Source: Colivivens sp963645405
GTDB taxonomy: Bacteria; Bacteroidota; Bacteroidia; Bacteroidales; Bacteroidaceae
Direction of reading: 5' to 3'
DNA length: 56,925 nt
NCBI GenBank assembly: GCA_963645405.1
Contig: CAVISR010000002.1
Coordinates: 1 to 56,925, forward strand
Notes under the pieces: model-generated
The model's database searches: none
What the model saw: the letters and a program-made list of their open reading frames with translations, nothing else
Told to the model about the DNA's origin: nothing
Position numbers and translations under genes: made by a program
Shown here: positions 26,557 to 35,655 of the stretch, one piece after another
Layout of the letters: every line of letters begins with the position of its first letter
Numbering within the stretch: the stretch's first letter is position 1

Positions 26557-28566
26557 TTACCACAAGCAGATATAGAGGATTGCCAGAATAATAATGATTC
26601 CGAATGCTCCGATATTGAATGCTGTGTTTGACTTGAATATCTCGATGTCTATTCCGATAGACTTCACGTCCTCAACCTTATCCTTCGCATTTGAGTGCAG
26701 ATACCATGAGATGGTGAACAACATCAATACAAGGAAGAAGATTGTCTCGGCTCCGTAGTTGCGGCAAGTCTTGTCGGTCATCATCCAGATACCTGCAGCG
26801 AGAAGTATAACTCCGCATACGCAAAGAATCTTAGACCACTTGAGCTGTGCCTTGACAACATTCTCTGTCAGTACCTCAGCCGGCTTGGTGTTCTTGCTGC
26901 ACATAGAGATTCCGATGAACAGAACTACGAGGCAGAGGAATACGTAACCCATACGGATGAGGAACGGAACTTCTGGCAAGGCGAACTTGAAGATGATTGA
27001 GAATACGAATGTACCGATAGCTGCAACAACGGCTGCAACACCGGAACTGCGCTTCCAGAGAAGTCCGAGTCCGAAGATTACGACAATACCTGGATATACG
27101 AATCCTGAGTATTCCTGGATTACCTGGAATGCCTGGTCTGCACCACCCATGATTGGGTAAACTGCAACAAGCGCAATGATCAAAGCTGCAACTGATGTCA
27201 GACGACCAACGCTAACCAATGTCTTCTCAGATGCCTTCTTATTGATGAACTTCTTGTAGACATCCATTGTGAAGATTGTGGATGTAGAGTTGAACATAGA
27301 AGCAAGAGATGAGATGACGGCTGCTGCCAATGCTGCGAATGCCAAACCTTTGATTGCAGTAGGAGTGAAGTTGCGAATCAAATATGGATATGCATCGTCT
27401 GAACGTGTGATTTCTCCACTCAGACTGTCCTTGAGGATGTCGAGTACAGGAACACCGTTGAAATCTCCGTTCATGATGAAGAATGCACAAACTCCAGGGA
27501 TACAAACGATGAATGGAATCAAAATCTTCAGGAATCCTGCGAATACCATACCTTTCTTCGCTTCGTCAAGTGACTTTGCAGCAAGACCTTTCTGGATGAT
27601 GTACTGGTTGAAGCCCCAGTAACCAAGGTTCGTAAGCCACAATGCACCAACGATAACCACGATACCTGGTATGTCAAAGTATGGGTCGGAGATACCTTTA
27701 TTCTGCAAAAGTGTACCGTCATCTGCGTAGATTGGGTCAACAGGACCATTGATGATAGGATACAAATCCGGGTTACGGCTGACAACCAAATTGAAGTGCT
27801 TGTCTCCCTCCTGACCTATACACCAATTGTAGATGTTGCCAAGAGCCTCAAGTGGACTGCAGTCCAAAACTTTTGCTCCAATTTCATCAAGTGCTGCATA
27901 AGCAGTAATCAATCCACCTCCAACGAGGAAGGTAACCTGCATAACGTCTGTCCATGCAACTGATGCCAAACCTCCGTAGATTGAATAAACACCTGCTACA
28001 ACGAACAGAATGAGGATGATGGTAATCAATGTCATGTCGACATCCATTCCAAGTATCACACCGTCTACCTTAGGCAAACCGAGAATCTGCTTGATTGCAA
28101 GCGCTCCCAACCATGCAACTGATGTAAGGTTGATGAATACATAGAGGAAAAGCCAGAAGATTGAGAAAGCAAGTCCCACACCCCAGTTGTATCTGTCTGA
28201 CAGGAACTGAGGGATTGTCAGAATTTTTTTCTTAATCATCAAAGGCAACAGGAACTTACCTACGATAATCAAAGCCAGAGCGGCTTGTAACTCGTAAGCG
28301 GCCATTGCAATACCTGATTTGAAGGCAGAACCGGACATGCCGATGAACTGCTCAGCTGAGATGTTTGCTGCAATCAAGGATGCACCTACTGCCCACCATG
28401 TCAATGTGTTACCGGCAAGGAAATAGTCGTTGGAAGATTTCTCCTGACCTTTCTTGCCGCGCGAGAGAAACATTCCCAATCCGACAAGAATGACAATGTA
28501 GATGAGAACAATGATGTAATCAATTGTCTCAAATCCATTGTTCTTTAAAGCGTCTAAAATGTTCAT
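26557..28566 (-). CDS. Sodium:solute symporter (SSS), SGLT-like sugar transporter
   Basis: This 669-residue inner-membrane protein has about 14 transmembrane helices. SSS signs are DYFLAGNTLTWWAVGASLIAANISAEQFIGMSGS near residues 47-80, YSIYGGLASVAWTDVMQ near 195, and GLAFAALAAAVISSLASMFNSTSTIFTMDVYKKF near 415-445. The sequence resembles SGLT-type sugar carriers. Its neighbours are the araD operon downstream and a lipoprotein mutarotase directly upstream (49-nt gap). The likely cargo is therefore arabinose or galactose (inferred). It shares a transcript with the mutarotase. Confidence 0.9.
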   Translation of the reverse strand: MNILDALKNNGFETIDYIIVLIYIVILVGLGMFLSRGKKGQEKSSNDYFLAGNTLTWWAVGASLIAANISAEQFIGMSGSAFKSGIAMAAYELQAALALIIVGKFLLPLMIKKKILTIPQFLSDRYNWGVGLAFSIFWLFLYVFINLTSVAWLGALAIKQILGLPKVDGVILGMDVDMTLITIILILFVVAGVYSIYGGLASVAWTDVMQVTFLVGGGLITAYAALDEIGAKVLDCSPLEALGNIYNWCIGQEGDKHFNLVVSRNPDLYPIINGPVDPIYADDGTLLQNKGISDPYFDIPGIVVIVGALWLTNLGYWGFNQYIIQKGLAAKSLDEAKKGMVFAGFLKILIPFIVCIPGVCAFFIMNGDFNGVPVLDILKDSLSGEITRSDDAYPYLIRNFTPTAIKGLAFAALAAAVISSLASMFNSTSTIFTMDVYKKFINKKASEKTLVSVGRLTSVAALIIALVAVYPIMGGADQAFQVIQEYSGFVYPGIVVIFGLGLLWKRSSGVAAVVAAIGTFVFSIIFKFALPEVPFLIRMGYVFLCLVVLFIGISMCSKNTKPAEVLTENVVKAQLKWSKILCVCGVILLAAGIWMMTDKTCRNYGAETIFFLVLMLFTISWYLHSNAKDKVEDVKSIGIDIEIFKSNTAFNIGAFGIIIILAILYICLW

Positions 28567-28615
28567 TTGATAGTTTTGATTGATTTAATATGTTTGTTAA
28601 TTGTTTTCTAGACAA

Positions 28616-29827
28616 TTACTTGGCAACGGAGAACTTGAAGATGCAAGTGCTTGCATACTCGTCTCCTGGATTTACCCATGGGTTTGACTCTTTCCAGTCC
28701 TTGTTTGGCGAGTCTGGATATTTCTGTGACTCAAGGCAGATACCTGTGCGCTGCTTGTAGACGATGCCTTTCTTTCCGGTTACGCTTCCGTCAAGGAAGT
28801 TACCTGAATATACTTGGATGCCTGGCTCTGAAGTGAAGACTTCAAGCACGATGCCTGTCTTTGGACTTTCAAGTCTAACCTTTACTTTGTCAATGTCATT
28901 GCTGTTGTTAAGAACCCAGTTGTGGTCATAGCCGTTGCCGTTCTTCAACTGCACATAATCGAAATTGTCAATGTCCTTGCCAACTTCCTTTGCTGTACGG
29001 AAATCCATTGGTGTGCCTTCTACAGGTGCAATCTCACCGGTTGTCATGTATGTGCTGTCAACTGGAGTGAAGTTGTCGGCATTGATGGTGAGAAGGTTGT
29101 CTGTGATTGGCATGTTCGGGTCACCGTTCAAGTTGAAGTATGAGTGGTTTGTCATGTTGATGACTGTCTTCTTGTCTGTTGTTGCGTAGTAGTTTATTGT
29201 CAGTGCATTGTCGTCGCTGAGGTCATAAGTTACTTTTGCTTCAACAGCTCCTGGGAAGTTGTTGTCTTTGTCTGGACTATGCATTGCAAGAGTCAGAGAA
29301 TTGGCTGTTGACTCCTCAACGTCATATACTTGATACTGCCATCCTGTTGGACCGCCGTGCAGGCAATGTCCGAAGTTGTTCTGTGGAAGCTGAACCATTG
29401 TTCCGTCAACTGTAATCTGACCTTTGTTGATGCGGTTGGCATAACGTCCAATTGCAGCACCGAAGTCTGATTGGTTGTTCCAAGGATAGTAGTCCTGAAC
29501 TTTATCGAATCCAAGGACAACGTCCTGGAAGTTTCCGTCCTTATCTGGTACCATTATGCTAACTATACGGCCTCCGAAGTTGGTGATAGACACTTCCATG
29601 CCGTTGGCATTAGTCAGAGTATAGAGAGCAACTTTCTTGCCTTCTCCGTTTTCTGCTGCTTTGTAACCGAGAGAATCATCATATACTACACCTGGGTAAG
29701 TATCTTCAAAATCTGCAGGGTTAAGGCCTGATTTCAGAGCCGCTGTTTCTTTGGCTCCCTGTGTGCAAGCACATAGCATTGCTACTGTAGTAGCTGTACC
29801 TAGTAGGATCGACTTAAGATTTCTCAT
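28616..29827 (-). CDS. Lipoprotein aldose 1-epimerase (galactose mutarotase)
   Basis: A 403-residue protein. The start MRNLKSILLGTATTVAMLCAC at 29827 gives a signal peptide with a lipobox-like LCAC, so the enzyme probably works outside the cytoplasm. The mutarotase fold is shown by NFGGRIVSIMVPDKDGNFQDVVLGF, the substrate-binding GRYANRINKG, MTNHSYFNLNGD (catalytic His) and CLESQKYPDSPNK. It would supply the preferred anomer to the SSS symporter downstream. It is about 37% longer in layout than the bare catalytic core only by its leader. A -7 element lies at 29891-29898. Confidence 0.92.
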   Translation of the reverse strand: MRNLKSILLGTATTVAMLCACTQGAKETAALKSGLNPADFEDTYPGVVYDDSLGYKAAENGEGKKVALYTLTNANGMEVSITNFGGRIVSIMVPDKDGNFQDVVLGFDKVQDYYPWNNQSDFGAAIGRYANRINKGQITVDGTMVQLPQNNFGHCLHGGPTGWQYQVYDVEESTANSLTLAMHSPDKDNNFPGAVEAKVTYDLSDDNALTINYYATTDKKTVINMTNHSYFNLNGDPNMPITDNLLTINADNFTPVDSTYMTTGEIAPVEGTPMDFRTAKEVGKDIDNFDYVQLKNGNGYDHNWVLNNSNDIDKVKVRLESPKTGIVLEVFTSEPGIQVYSGNFLDGSVTGKKGIVYKQRTGICLESQKYPDSPNKDWKESNPWVNPGDEYASTCIFKFSVAK

Positions 29828-29890
29828 AATTTTAAGAATGATTTTTGTTTTACAATCTTGTTTGTTTGAATTCATTATTGGTTTAGGTTG

Positions 29891-29898
29891 CAAACTTA
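29891..29898 (-). promoter_or_regulatory. -7 element TAAGTTTG upstream of the mutarotase-SSS unit
   Basis: TAAGTTTG on the minus strand matches TAnnTTTG and lies 64 nt before the mutarotase ATG. The -33 region reads TTTCAATG, a partial match. Confidence 0.5.
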
Positions 29899-30029
29899 CT
29901 AAAATATCACGACATTGAAAAGTTTCTACCCCAAAAAACGCTTAAAACATCTGTTGACATCGTCGCAAGAATGCATTTAGTTAAGTGGAGATGAAGAATC
30001 AACGGCTTTTGACGGCTTTGTTGTCTATA

Positions 30030-30058
30030 GAAAGAAAGAGGCTTCTTATCGAAGTCTC
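30030..30058 (-). terminator. Possible terminator after galK
   Basis: GAGACTTC, a five-base loop, and GAAGCCTC form an 8-bp stem with one mismatch, followed on the minus strand by TTTCTTTC. It is placed about 33 nt after the galK stop. Weak but in the right place. Confidence 0.45.
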
Positions 30059-30090
30059 CTTCTTCTATTTAACTTTATCTCCTACTCGTC

Positions 30091-31251
30091 TTATTCACTT
30101 AGTTTGCGTGCTCCGTCGCCGATTACAACGTCGATGACCTTGCAGTCTTTGCCGAACTTCTCTTTGTATGCAGACTTTGCCTGTTCAATGAATGTGGCAT
30201 AGAGGTCTTTGCTGACAAGGTTGATTGTGCAGCCTCCGAAGCCTCCGCCCATCAAACGTGAACCGAGAACTCCACAGTCGCGCGCTACGTTTACAAGGAA
30301 GTCGAGTTCCTCGCAGCTTACTTCATAGTCTTTGCTCAGTCCTTCATGGGTCTCATACATCTTTTCACCAACTGTTGCATAGTCACCGGCAGTCAATGCG
30401 TCGCTCACTGCAAGAACTCTGTCAATTTCATCCAATACGTACTTTGCACGCTTGTAGTCGACTTCGCTGACAGCAGACTTTACACTTTCGAGGTCTTCTT
30501 TTGTACAGTCGCGCAGTGTTTCAACAGCAGGCTTGTTTGCCTTTACTGCTTTGACCACATTTTCGCAGCTTTGACGGCGGTCGTTGTATGGACTTCCTGC
30601 AAGTTCATGCTTTACACATGAATTGATAAGGACTAACTTATATCCAGCCGGGTTCCATGGGAAGTATTTGTATTCGCCAGAGCGGCAGTCGAGGCGGATG
30701 AGGTTTCCGCTCTTTCCCATCATTGAGGCGAACTGGTCCATGATGCCACAATTGACACCTATGAAGTTGTGTTCTGTTGCCTGACCTACTTTGGCAAGTT
30801 CGGTTCTGTCGAGTCCGCCATTGAAAATGTCATTGAGTCCATAGGCAATACAACTCTCCAGTGCTGCACTTGAAGACATTCCTGCTCCCAGTGGAACATC
30901 GCCTGCAAAGGCAATATCGAATCCTTCTACTTTTACACCGCGCTTTGCCAATTCTTTGGCTACGCCGAATATGAAACGGAAATGTGTTGCCCGAGGTCCT
31001 TTCTCGTCATCAAGGGAGAATTCATAATAGTCTTTCAAGTCGATGGAGTATGCACGGATGTTTCGTGTGCCATTAGGCTTGATCTCGGCAATGATTCCTT
31101 GCTGTACTGCACCTGGGAATACGAATCCTCCATTGTAATCGGTATGTTCTCCGATAAGATTGATACGACCAGGTGCTGCGTAAACTGTTCCAGTCTCACC
31201 ATTGAAGTGCTTTACGAAGCGACTTCTTACATCATCAATAGTTAGTCTCAT
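30091..31251 (-). CDS. galK: Galactokinase
   Basis: A 386-residue GHMP kinase that phosphorylates galactose at C1. It shows the galactokinase signature APGRINLIGEHTDYNGGFVFP near residue 25, the ATP-binding GDVPLGAGMSSSAALE near 120, and LGSRLMGGGFGGCTINLV near 330. The start is ATG at 31251; three codons upstream only TTG is available. It lies 36 nt after galM, so the two are probably one transcript for entry into the Leloir pathway. No galT or galE is in the window. Confidence 0.97.
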   Translation of the reverse strand: MRLTIDDVRSRFVKHFNGETGTVYAAPGRINLIGEHTDYNGGFVFPGAVQQGIIAEIKPNGTRNIRAYSIDLKDYYEFSLDDEKGPRATHFRFIFGVAKELAKRGVKVEGFDIAFAGDVPLGAGMSSSAALESCIAYGLNDIFNGGLDRTELAKVGQATEHNFIGVNCGIMDQFASMMGKSGNLIRLDCRSGEYKYFPWNPAGYKLVLINSCVKHELAGSPYNDRRQSCENVVKAVKANKPAVETLRDCTKEDLESVKSAVSEVDYKRAKYVLDEIDRVLAVSDALTAGDYATVGEKMYETHEGLSKDYEVSCEELDFLVNVARDCGVLGSRLMGGGFGGCTINLVSKDLYATFIEQAKSAYKEKFGKDCKVIDVVIGDGARKLSE

Positions 31252-31287
31252 ATTGCTCAAATTTTTATAGTTAGAATGCTTGTTTAT

Positions 31288-32379
31288 TTATTGTTTGTCT
31301 GTTCCGAATTTATATATGGTCTTTTGTGTGTACACCTGTCCAGGGCACAATTCCACTGACGGGAAGTACGGACGGTTTGGTGTGTCGGGGAAATGCTGTG
31401 CCTCAAAGCATATTGCACTTCTCTTTGGATAGGTGGCTCCGTGTGTGCCTTTCTGTCCGCTGCCCCAGTTGTCGGTATAGAACTGGACTCCCGGCTCTGT
31501 TGTGTACACTTCCATTGTACGTCCGCTGTGAGGTTCGACTATCTTTGCTGCGAAGCTCAATTCTCCCTCTTCTTTCTTGTTGAGTACATAGCAGTGGTCA
31601 TAGCCGGTTCCGTTCTTAATCTGAACGTCATCGGCATCGATGTCTTTGCTTATGACTTTGGGTGTACGGAAATCAAATGGTGTGCCCTCAACGCTTTCGA
31701 TTGTGCCAAGTGGAATAGTACCGCTATCCACTGGAATATAATAGTCTGCGTTTATGGTGCAAATGATATCGTCGATTACTGGGGTAGGGTCGGCAATGCC
31801 TGCAAGGGCAAAATAGCCGTGACTGGTAAGATTCACTACAGTCTTTTTGTCGGTTGTTGCTTTATAGTCAATGACAAGCGCATTATCGTCATTGAATGTG
31901 TAAGTGACTGTTACATCCAACTGTCCGGGGAATCCTTCTTCCATGTCGGCAGCGGTGTAATGTAACTCTACTGTCTGGTCGTCAATCTGCTTTGCGTCCC
32001 AGACTCTGGCATGGAATCCTGTTGGTCCGCCATGAAGGGCATTTGCCCCATCGTTCAGCGCCAGTGTGTATTCCTTGCCGTCGAGTACGAACTTTCCTTT
32101 GCTTATACGGTTCCCGTATCGTCCGATCAGGGTGCTGAGGAATGGTTCGGGTTTGTTGATGACATCCTCGATGTTGTCATGCCCCATAATCACGTTTGCA
32201 ACTTTACCTTCACGGTCTGGAACCATTATTGCAACCATTGCCCCTCCATAGTTGGTGATGGCTACTTCGAATCCCTTTTTGTTGCGCAGGAAGAACAAGT
32301 CAGTCTTCTTCCCTTGGACTTCCTTTTGGAAATTTTCCCTCTGAAGTCCGGACAAATTTGCTTGTATGTTTTCGCTCAT
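31288..32379 (-). CDS. galM: Cytoplasmic aldose 1-epimerase
   Basis: A 363-residue mutarotase without a signal peptide (start MSENIQANLSGLQREN at 32379). It shares with the lipoprotein paralogue NYGGAMVAIMVPDREGK, GRYGNRISKGKFVLDG, LTSHGYFALAG (catalytic His) and CFEAQHFPDTPN. Two mutarotases within 4 kb, one exported and one cytosolic, suggest anomer conversion on both sides of the membrane. It is first in the galM-galK pair, with 91 nt separating it from folC. Confidence 0.94.
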   Translation of the reverse strand: MSENIQANLSGLQRENFQKEVQGKKTDLFFLRNKKGFEVAITNYGGAMVAIMVPDREGKVANVIMGHDNIEDVINKPEPFLSTLIGRYGNRISKGKFVLDGKEYTLALNDGANALHGGPTGFHARVWDAKQIDDQTVELHYTAADMEEGFPGQLDVTVTYTFNDDNALVIDYKATTDKKTVVNLTSHGYFALAGIADPTPVIDDIICTINADYYIPVDSGTIPLGTIESVEGTPFDFRTPKVISKDIDADDVQIKNGTGYDHCYVLNKKEEGELSFAAKIVEPHSGRTMEVYTTEPGVQFYTDNWGSGQKGTHGATYPKRSAICFEAQHFPDTPNRPYFPSVELCPGQVYTQKTIYKFGTDKQ

Positions 32380-32470
32380 TGTACGTCTGCATTTGTTATT
32401 AGTAAAATATTTCAATGCAAATAAAAGACTTTTTTCCCGAATGAGCAAATAATCTAGCAACGAATTTTGA

Positions 32471-33718
32471 TTATTCGTGTTTTTTTCCCTCTTGCATTAG
32501 GAAATCGGCAACAATGAACGAACTTCCACCAACAAAAATGAAATCGTTGGCACTTGATTCTTCCATCGCTTTTTCGTAGGCTTCACCTACTGTGGCGAAT
32601 GAATTCCCGGTCAATCCATGTTGTCCGGCGAGTTCCTTTATTTGCTGGTGTGGCATCGCGCGTTTGACTGATGATTGGGTGAAATAGTAGACCGCATTCT
32701 TGGGCATAATCTCCAATACTCCGTTCACGTCTTTGTCGCTCACCATACCGAACACAATCCTTAGTGTATCGCATTTTTGCTCCTGGAGTTGCTTCGCTAT
32801 GTAGGTAATGCCTCCAATGTTGTGACCGGTGTCGCACACTACAGTTGGATTGGTTCTGATTGTTTGCCATCTGCCCATCAAACCGGTGTTCTCGCAAACC
32901 TTACTTAATCCTCTACGGATGTCGTCTTCCTCGATTTTGTATCCTATATATATAAGGTGTGATACTGCACAGAGAATCGTCCTGAGGTTTTTTTCTTGGT
33001 ACAGCCCTTTCAGTTCAAAGTTGTAGTGGTTTTCATCCTTGTATTCTTCTGCAAAGAAGATGCCGGTGCCGACTTCTTGGGATTTGGAAACAAACACGGG
33101 TTTGGTCTCGGCAACTGTCTCTCCTATAACTACGGGTGTGCCTTGCTTGATGATGCCTGCTTTCTCGCTGGCAATCTTTGCCAGTGTGTCTCCGAGGAAC
33201 TGTGTGTGGTCGAGGCTTATGTTGGTTATTATCGACAGGTCGGGCTGGATTATGTTGGTGCAGTCCAGTCGTCCTCCCAATCCAACTTCTATTACTGCCA
33301 CATCAACATCTTTGTCTGCAAAATACTTGAATGCCAATGCTGTTGTCAACTCAAAGAAAGTGGGGTGGAGTGGTTCGAAGAATTCTTTCTCGTTGTCAAT
33401 GAAGTCCATCACGTATTGCTCGGTGATTTTCTCTCCATTGACTCTGATGCGTTCTCTGAAGTCCGTGAGATGTGGCGATGTATAAAGCCCGACTTTGTAG
33501 CCGGCTTCCTGTAGTATGGATGCTATAGAATGTGAGCAGGAACCTTTGCCGTTGGTTCCTGCAATATGAATGGTCTTGTAACTGCTGTGTGGATGTCCGA
33601 AATGCTCATCAAGAATATTTGTGTTCTCCAGTCCTTCTTTATATGCTCCTCCTCCGATGTTCTGGAACATTGGAACTTGTGAATACAGATATTCTGTGTA
33701 TGTGGCAAAGTCTCTCAT
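32471..33718 (-). CDS. folC: Bifunctional folylpolyglutamate synthase / dihydrofolate synthase
   Basis: A 415-residue Mur-ligase-family enzyme that adds glutamate to folates (and to dihydropteroate). It shows the ATP loop HIAGTNGKGSCSHSIASIL near residue 50, GLGGRLDCTNIIQPDLSIITNISLDHTQFLG near 145, and ADNP-equivalent CDTGHNIGG near 300. Length and N-terminus (YTEYLYSQVPMFQNIGGGAYKEGL) are normal. It stands between dnaJ and galM, with gaps of about 100 nt and 91 nt. Confidence 0.95.
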   Translation of the reverse strand: MRDFATYTEYLYSQVPMFQNIGGGAYKEGLENTNILDEHFGHPHSSYKTIHIAGTNGKGSCSHSIASILQEAGYKVGLYTSPHLTDFRERIRVNGEKITEQYVMDFIDNEKEFFEPLHPTFFELTTALAFKYFADKDVDVAVIEVGLGGRLDCTNIIQPDLSIITNISLDHTQFLGDTLAKIASEKAGIIKQGTPVVIGETVAETKPVFVSKSQEVGTGIFFAEEYKDENHYNFELKGLYQEKNLRTILCAVSHLIYIGYKIEEDDIRRGLSKVCENTGLMGRWQTIRTNPTVVCDTGHNIGGITYIAKQLQEQKCDTLRIVFGMVSDKDVNGVLEIMPKNAVYYFTQSSVKRAMPHQQIKELAGQHGLTGNSFATVGEAYEKAMEESSANDFIFVGGSSFIVADFLMQEGKKHE

Positions 33719-33819
33719 TGCAGTTGCTTGTGATTCAAATTCTGATTATTCAGTTTCTTGTTGTACGACAGATTGTTCGAAGTCCTTCTAACTTCTGTCC
33801 GCTTGCTTGCAGCTTTTGC

Positions 33820-34983
33820 TTATTCAAAGTAGGACTTGAACTTTCTGAAGATCTTTTCCTTGATGCTTTCTGGAGGTGTGAACGAGTCGCTGTTGGCAAG
33901 TTTCTGAATGCAAGCCTTTTCTTCCTTGCTCAGTGTCTCCGGGACGTAGATGCTTATGTTTATAACTTCATCTCCCTTTTTGCCTTTGTTGTAGCCCTGC
34001 ACCTCTGGTATTCCTTTGTCCTTCAGACGAAGCACTGTTCCGGGTTGTGTGCCTGGAGCAATTGTGATTTTGGCTTTTCCGTCGATAGTGGGGACTTCTG
34101 CTTCTCCTCCCAATATGGCTGTTGGAATTGGCAACACAAGATTGTAAACAAGGTCGTTGCCGTCTCTTACGAGTGTGTCGTCCGGCTTTTCGCTGATTAC
34201 AATCTGAAGGTCACCATTCACACCGTTGCGTCTGCCTGCACTGCCTTTCCCCGGTACGTTGAGTATCATACCGTCTGTGAGTCCTGCGGGGAACTTTACT
34301 TCCACTACTTCTTCACCAATGACGATTCCTTCACCGTGGCATGCCGGACATTTGTCCTTGATGACAACTCCTTCTCCTTGGCATTCAGGACATACAGTCT
34401 GTGTGCTCATTATTCCAAAGAAACTCTGCTTGGTCTTCACCACGTATCCGGATCCATGACATGTCTGACATGTAGAGGTTGAACCGCTTGTGGAACCGCT
34501 TCCGTGGCAGTGGTCGCACTTTACATATTTCTTGAGTTTGAATTTCTTCGTAGTGCCGTTGACGATTTCTTTCAGGGTAAGCTCCACCCTCAGCCGTTGG
34601 TCTTGTCCTTTGTACACTGGCTTGCTGCCACGTCCATTGCCTCTGCCTGTGTTGAAACCGCTGAATCCTCCGAATCCGGCTGCATTTCCAAAGATATCAC
34701 CGAACATTGAGAATATGTCGTCCATATTCATTCCCTGTCCACTGAATCCTCCCATGCCTTTCACACCTTCTGGCCCGAACTGGTCATAGCGGCTACGCTT
34801 CTCCGGATCACGTAGGACGTCGTAGGCTTCTGCAGCTTCCTTGAACTTGGCTTCAGCCTCTTTGTCATCCGGATTCCTGTCCGGATGGTATTTGATTGCC
34901 ATCTTCTTGTAGGCAACCTTTATCTCTTCAGCGCTTGCATTCTTGTTGACTCCAAGAATTTCGTAATAGTCTCTTTGTGCCAT
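33820..34983 (-). CDS. dnaJ: Chaperone DnaJ (Hsp40, class A)
   Basis: A 387-residue cochaperone that delivers unfolded proteins to DnaK and stimulates its ATPase. It has a J-domain with YHPDRNPDDKEA (HPD motif, residues 30-45), a G/F-rich linker (70-120), four CxxCxGxG zinc motifs (CDHCHGSG, CQTCHGSG, CPECQGEG, CPACHGEG; about 155-215) and a C-terminal substrate domain. It lies 14 nt after grpE in one operon. dnaK is not adjacent. No CIRCE-like operator was seen upstream of grpE. Confidence 0.97.
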   Translation of the reverse strand: MAQRDYYEILGVNKNASAEEIKVAYKKMAIKYHPDRNPDDKEAEAKFKEAAEAYDVLRDPEKRSRYDQFGPEGVKGMGGFSGQGMNMDDIFSMFGDIFGNAAGFGGFSGFNTGRGNGRGSKPVYKGQDQRLRVELTLKEIVNGTTKKFKLKKYVKCDHCHGSGSTSGSTSTCQTCHGSGYVVKTKQSFFGIMSTQTVCPECQGEGVVIKDKCPACHGEGIVIGEEVVEVKFPAGLTDGMILNVPGKGSAGRRNGVNGDLQIVISEKPDDTLVRDGNDLVYNLVLPIPTAILGGEAEVPTIDGKAKITIAPGTQPGTVLRLKDKGIPEVQGYNKGKKGDEVINISIYVPETLSKEEKACIQKLANSDSFTPPESIKEKIFRKFKSYFE

Positions 34984-34997
34984 GCTCTGCCTCTTGG

Positions 34998-35594
34998 TTA
35001 ATTAGCTACGACCACTTTGGCGTATCTAATCACTTTGTCGTTTAGTGTGTATCCCTTGCTTACGCAATCAACAATCTTGCCTTTCTGCTCGTCGTTCTCA
35101 CTTGGTATCATTGTGATTGCCTCGTGATAGTTTACGTCGAAGTCTTTGCCTTTGGTCTCGATTTCTTTCACCCCCTGAGACTTCAGCAGTTTGTTGAACT
35201 TGTCTATAATCAGGTCGATGCCTTCCTTGAGTGCTTTCACATCTGTGGCATTTGCCATGTGTTGCTGGGCTCTCTCGAGGTCGTCAACCACTGGCAACAG
35301 ACTGGTCAGTACTTTCTCGCCTCCGTTGAGGATGAGTTCGGCTTTCTCTTTCATGACACGTCGTCTGAAGTTGTCGAACTCGGCAACCTGACGCAGATAC
35401 TTGTCCTCAAGCTCTGCAATCTTCTTGTTGGCCTTGTCCAGCTCTGTCGGTTCAGTCTGTTCTTCGTTTCCGCTTTCGCTTTCTTTCTTCGAGCTGTTCT
35501 CGCTCTCGTTCTGACTTTGGTCACTGACGTTTGCACTGGTGCTGGCTTCAGTTTCCTTGTCTATGTTCTCTTCTTTTTTATTTTCTTCGTTCAT
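34998..35594 (-). CDS. grpE: Nucleotide exchange factor GrpE
   Basis: A 198-residue DnaK partner. The first 50 residues are acidic, Ser/Glu-rich and low in complexity. A long coiled coil follows (ELDKANKKIAELEDKYLRQ, about 50-90) with VAEFDNFRRRVMKEK. The C-terminal beta domain has FDVNYHEAITMI and GYTLNDKVIRYAKVVV. It is first in the pair with dnaJ. Confidence 0.96.
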   Translation of the reverse strand: MNEENKKEENIDKETEASTSANVSDQSQNESENSSKKESESGNEEQTEPTELDKANKKIAELEDKYLRQVAEFDNFRRRVMKEKAELILNGGEKVLTSLLPVVDDLERAQQHMANATDVKALKEGIDLIIDKFNKLLKSQGVKEIETKGKDFDVNYHEAITMIPSENDEQKGKIVDCVSKGYTLNDKVIRYAKVVVAN

Positions 35595-35655
35595 AATATA
35601 AGAGTCTTTGTTTTATCCAGTGATTGGCAAAGTTGATGCCAATCAATACTCTGTT

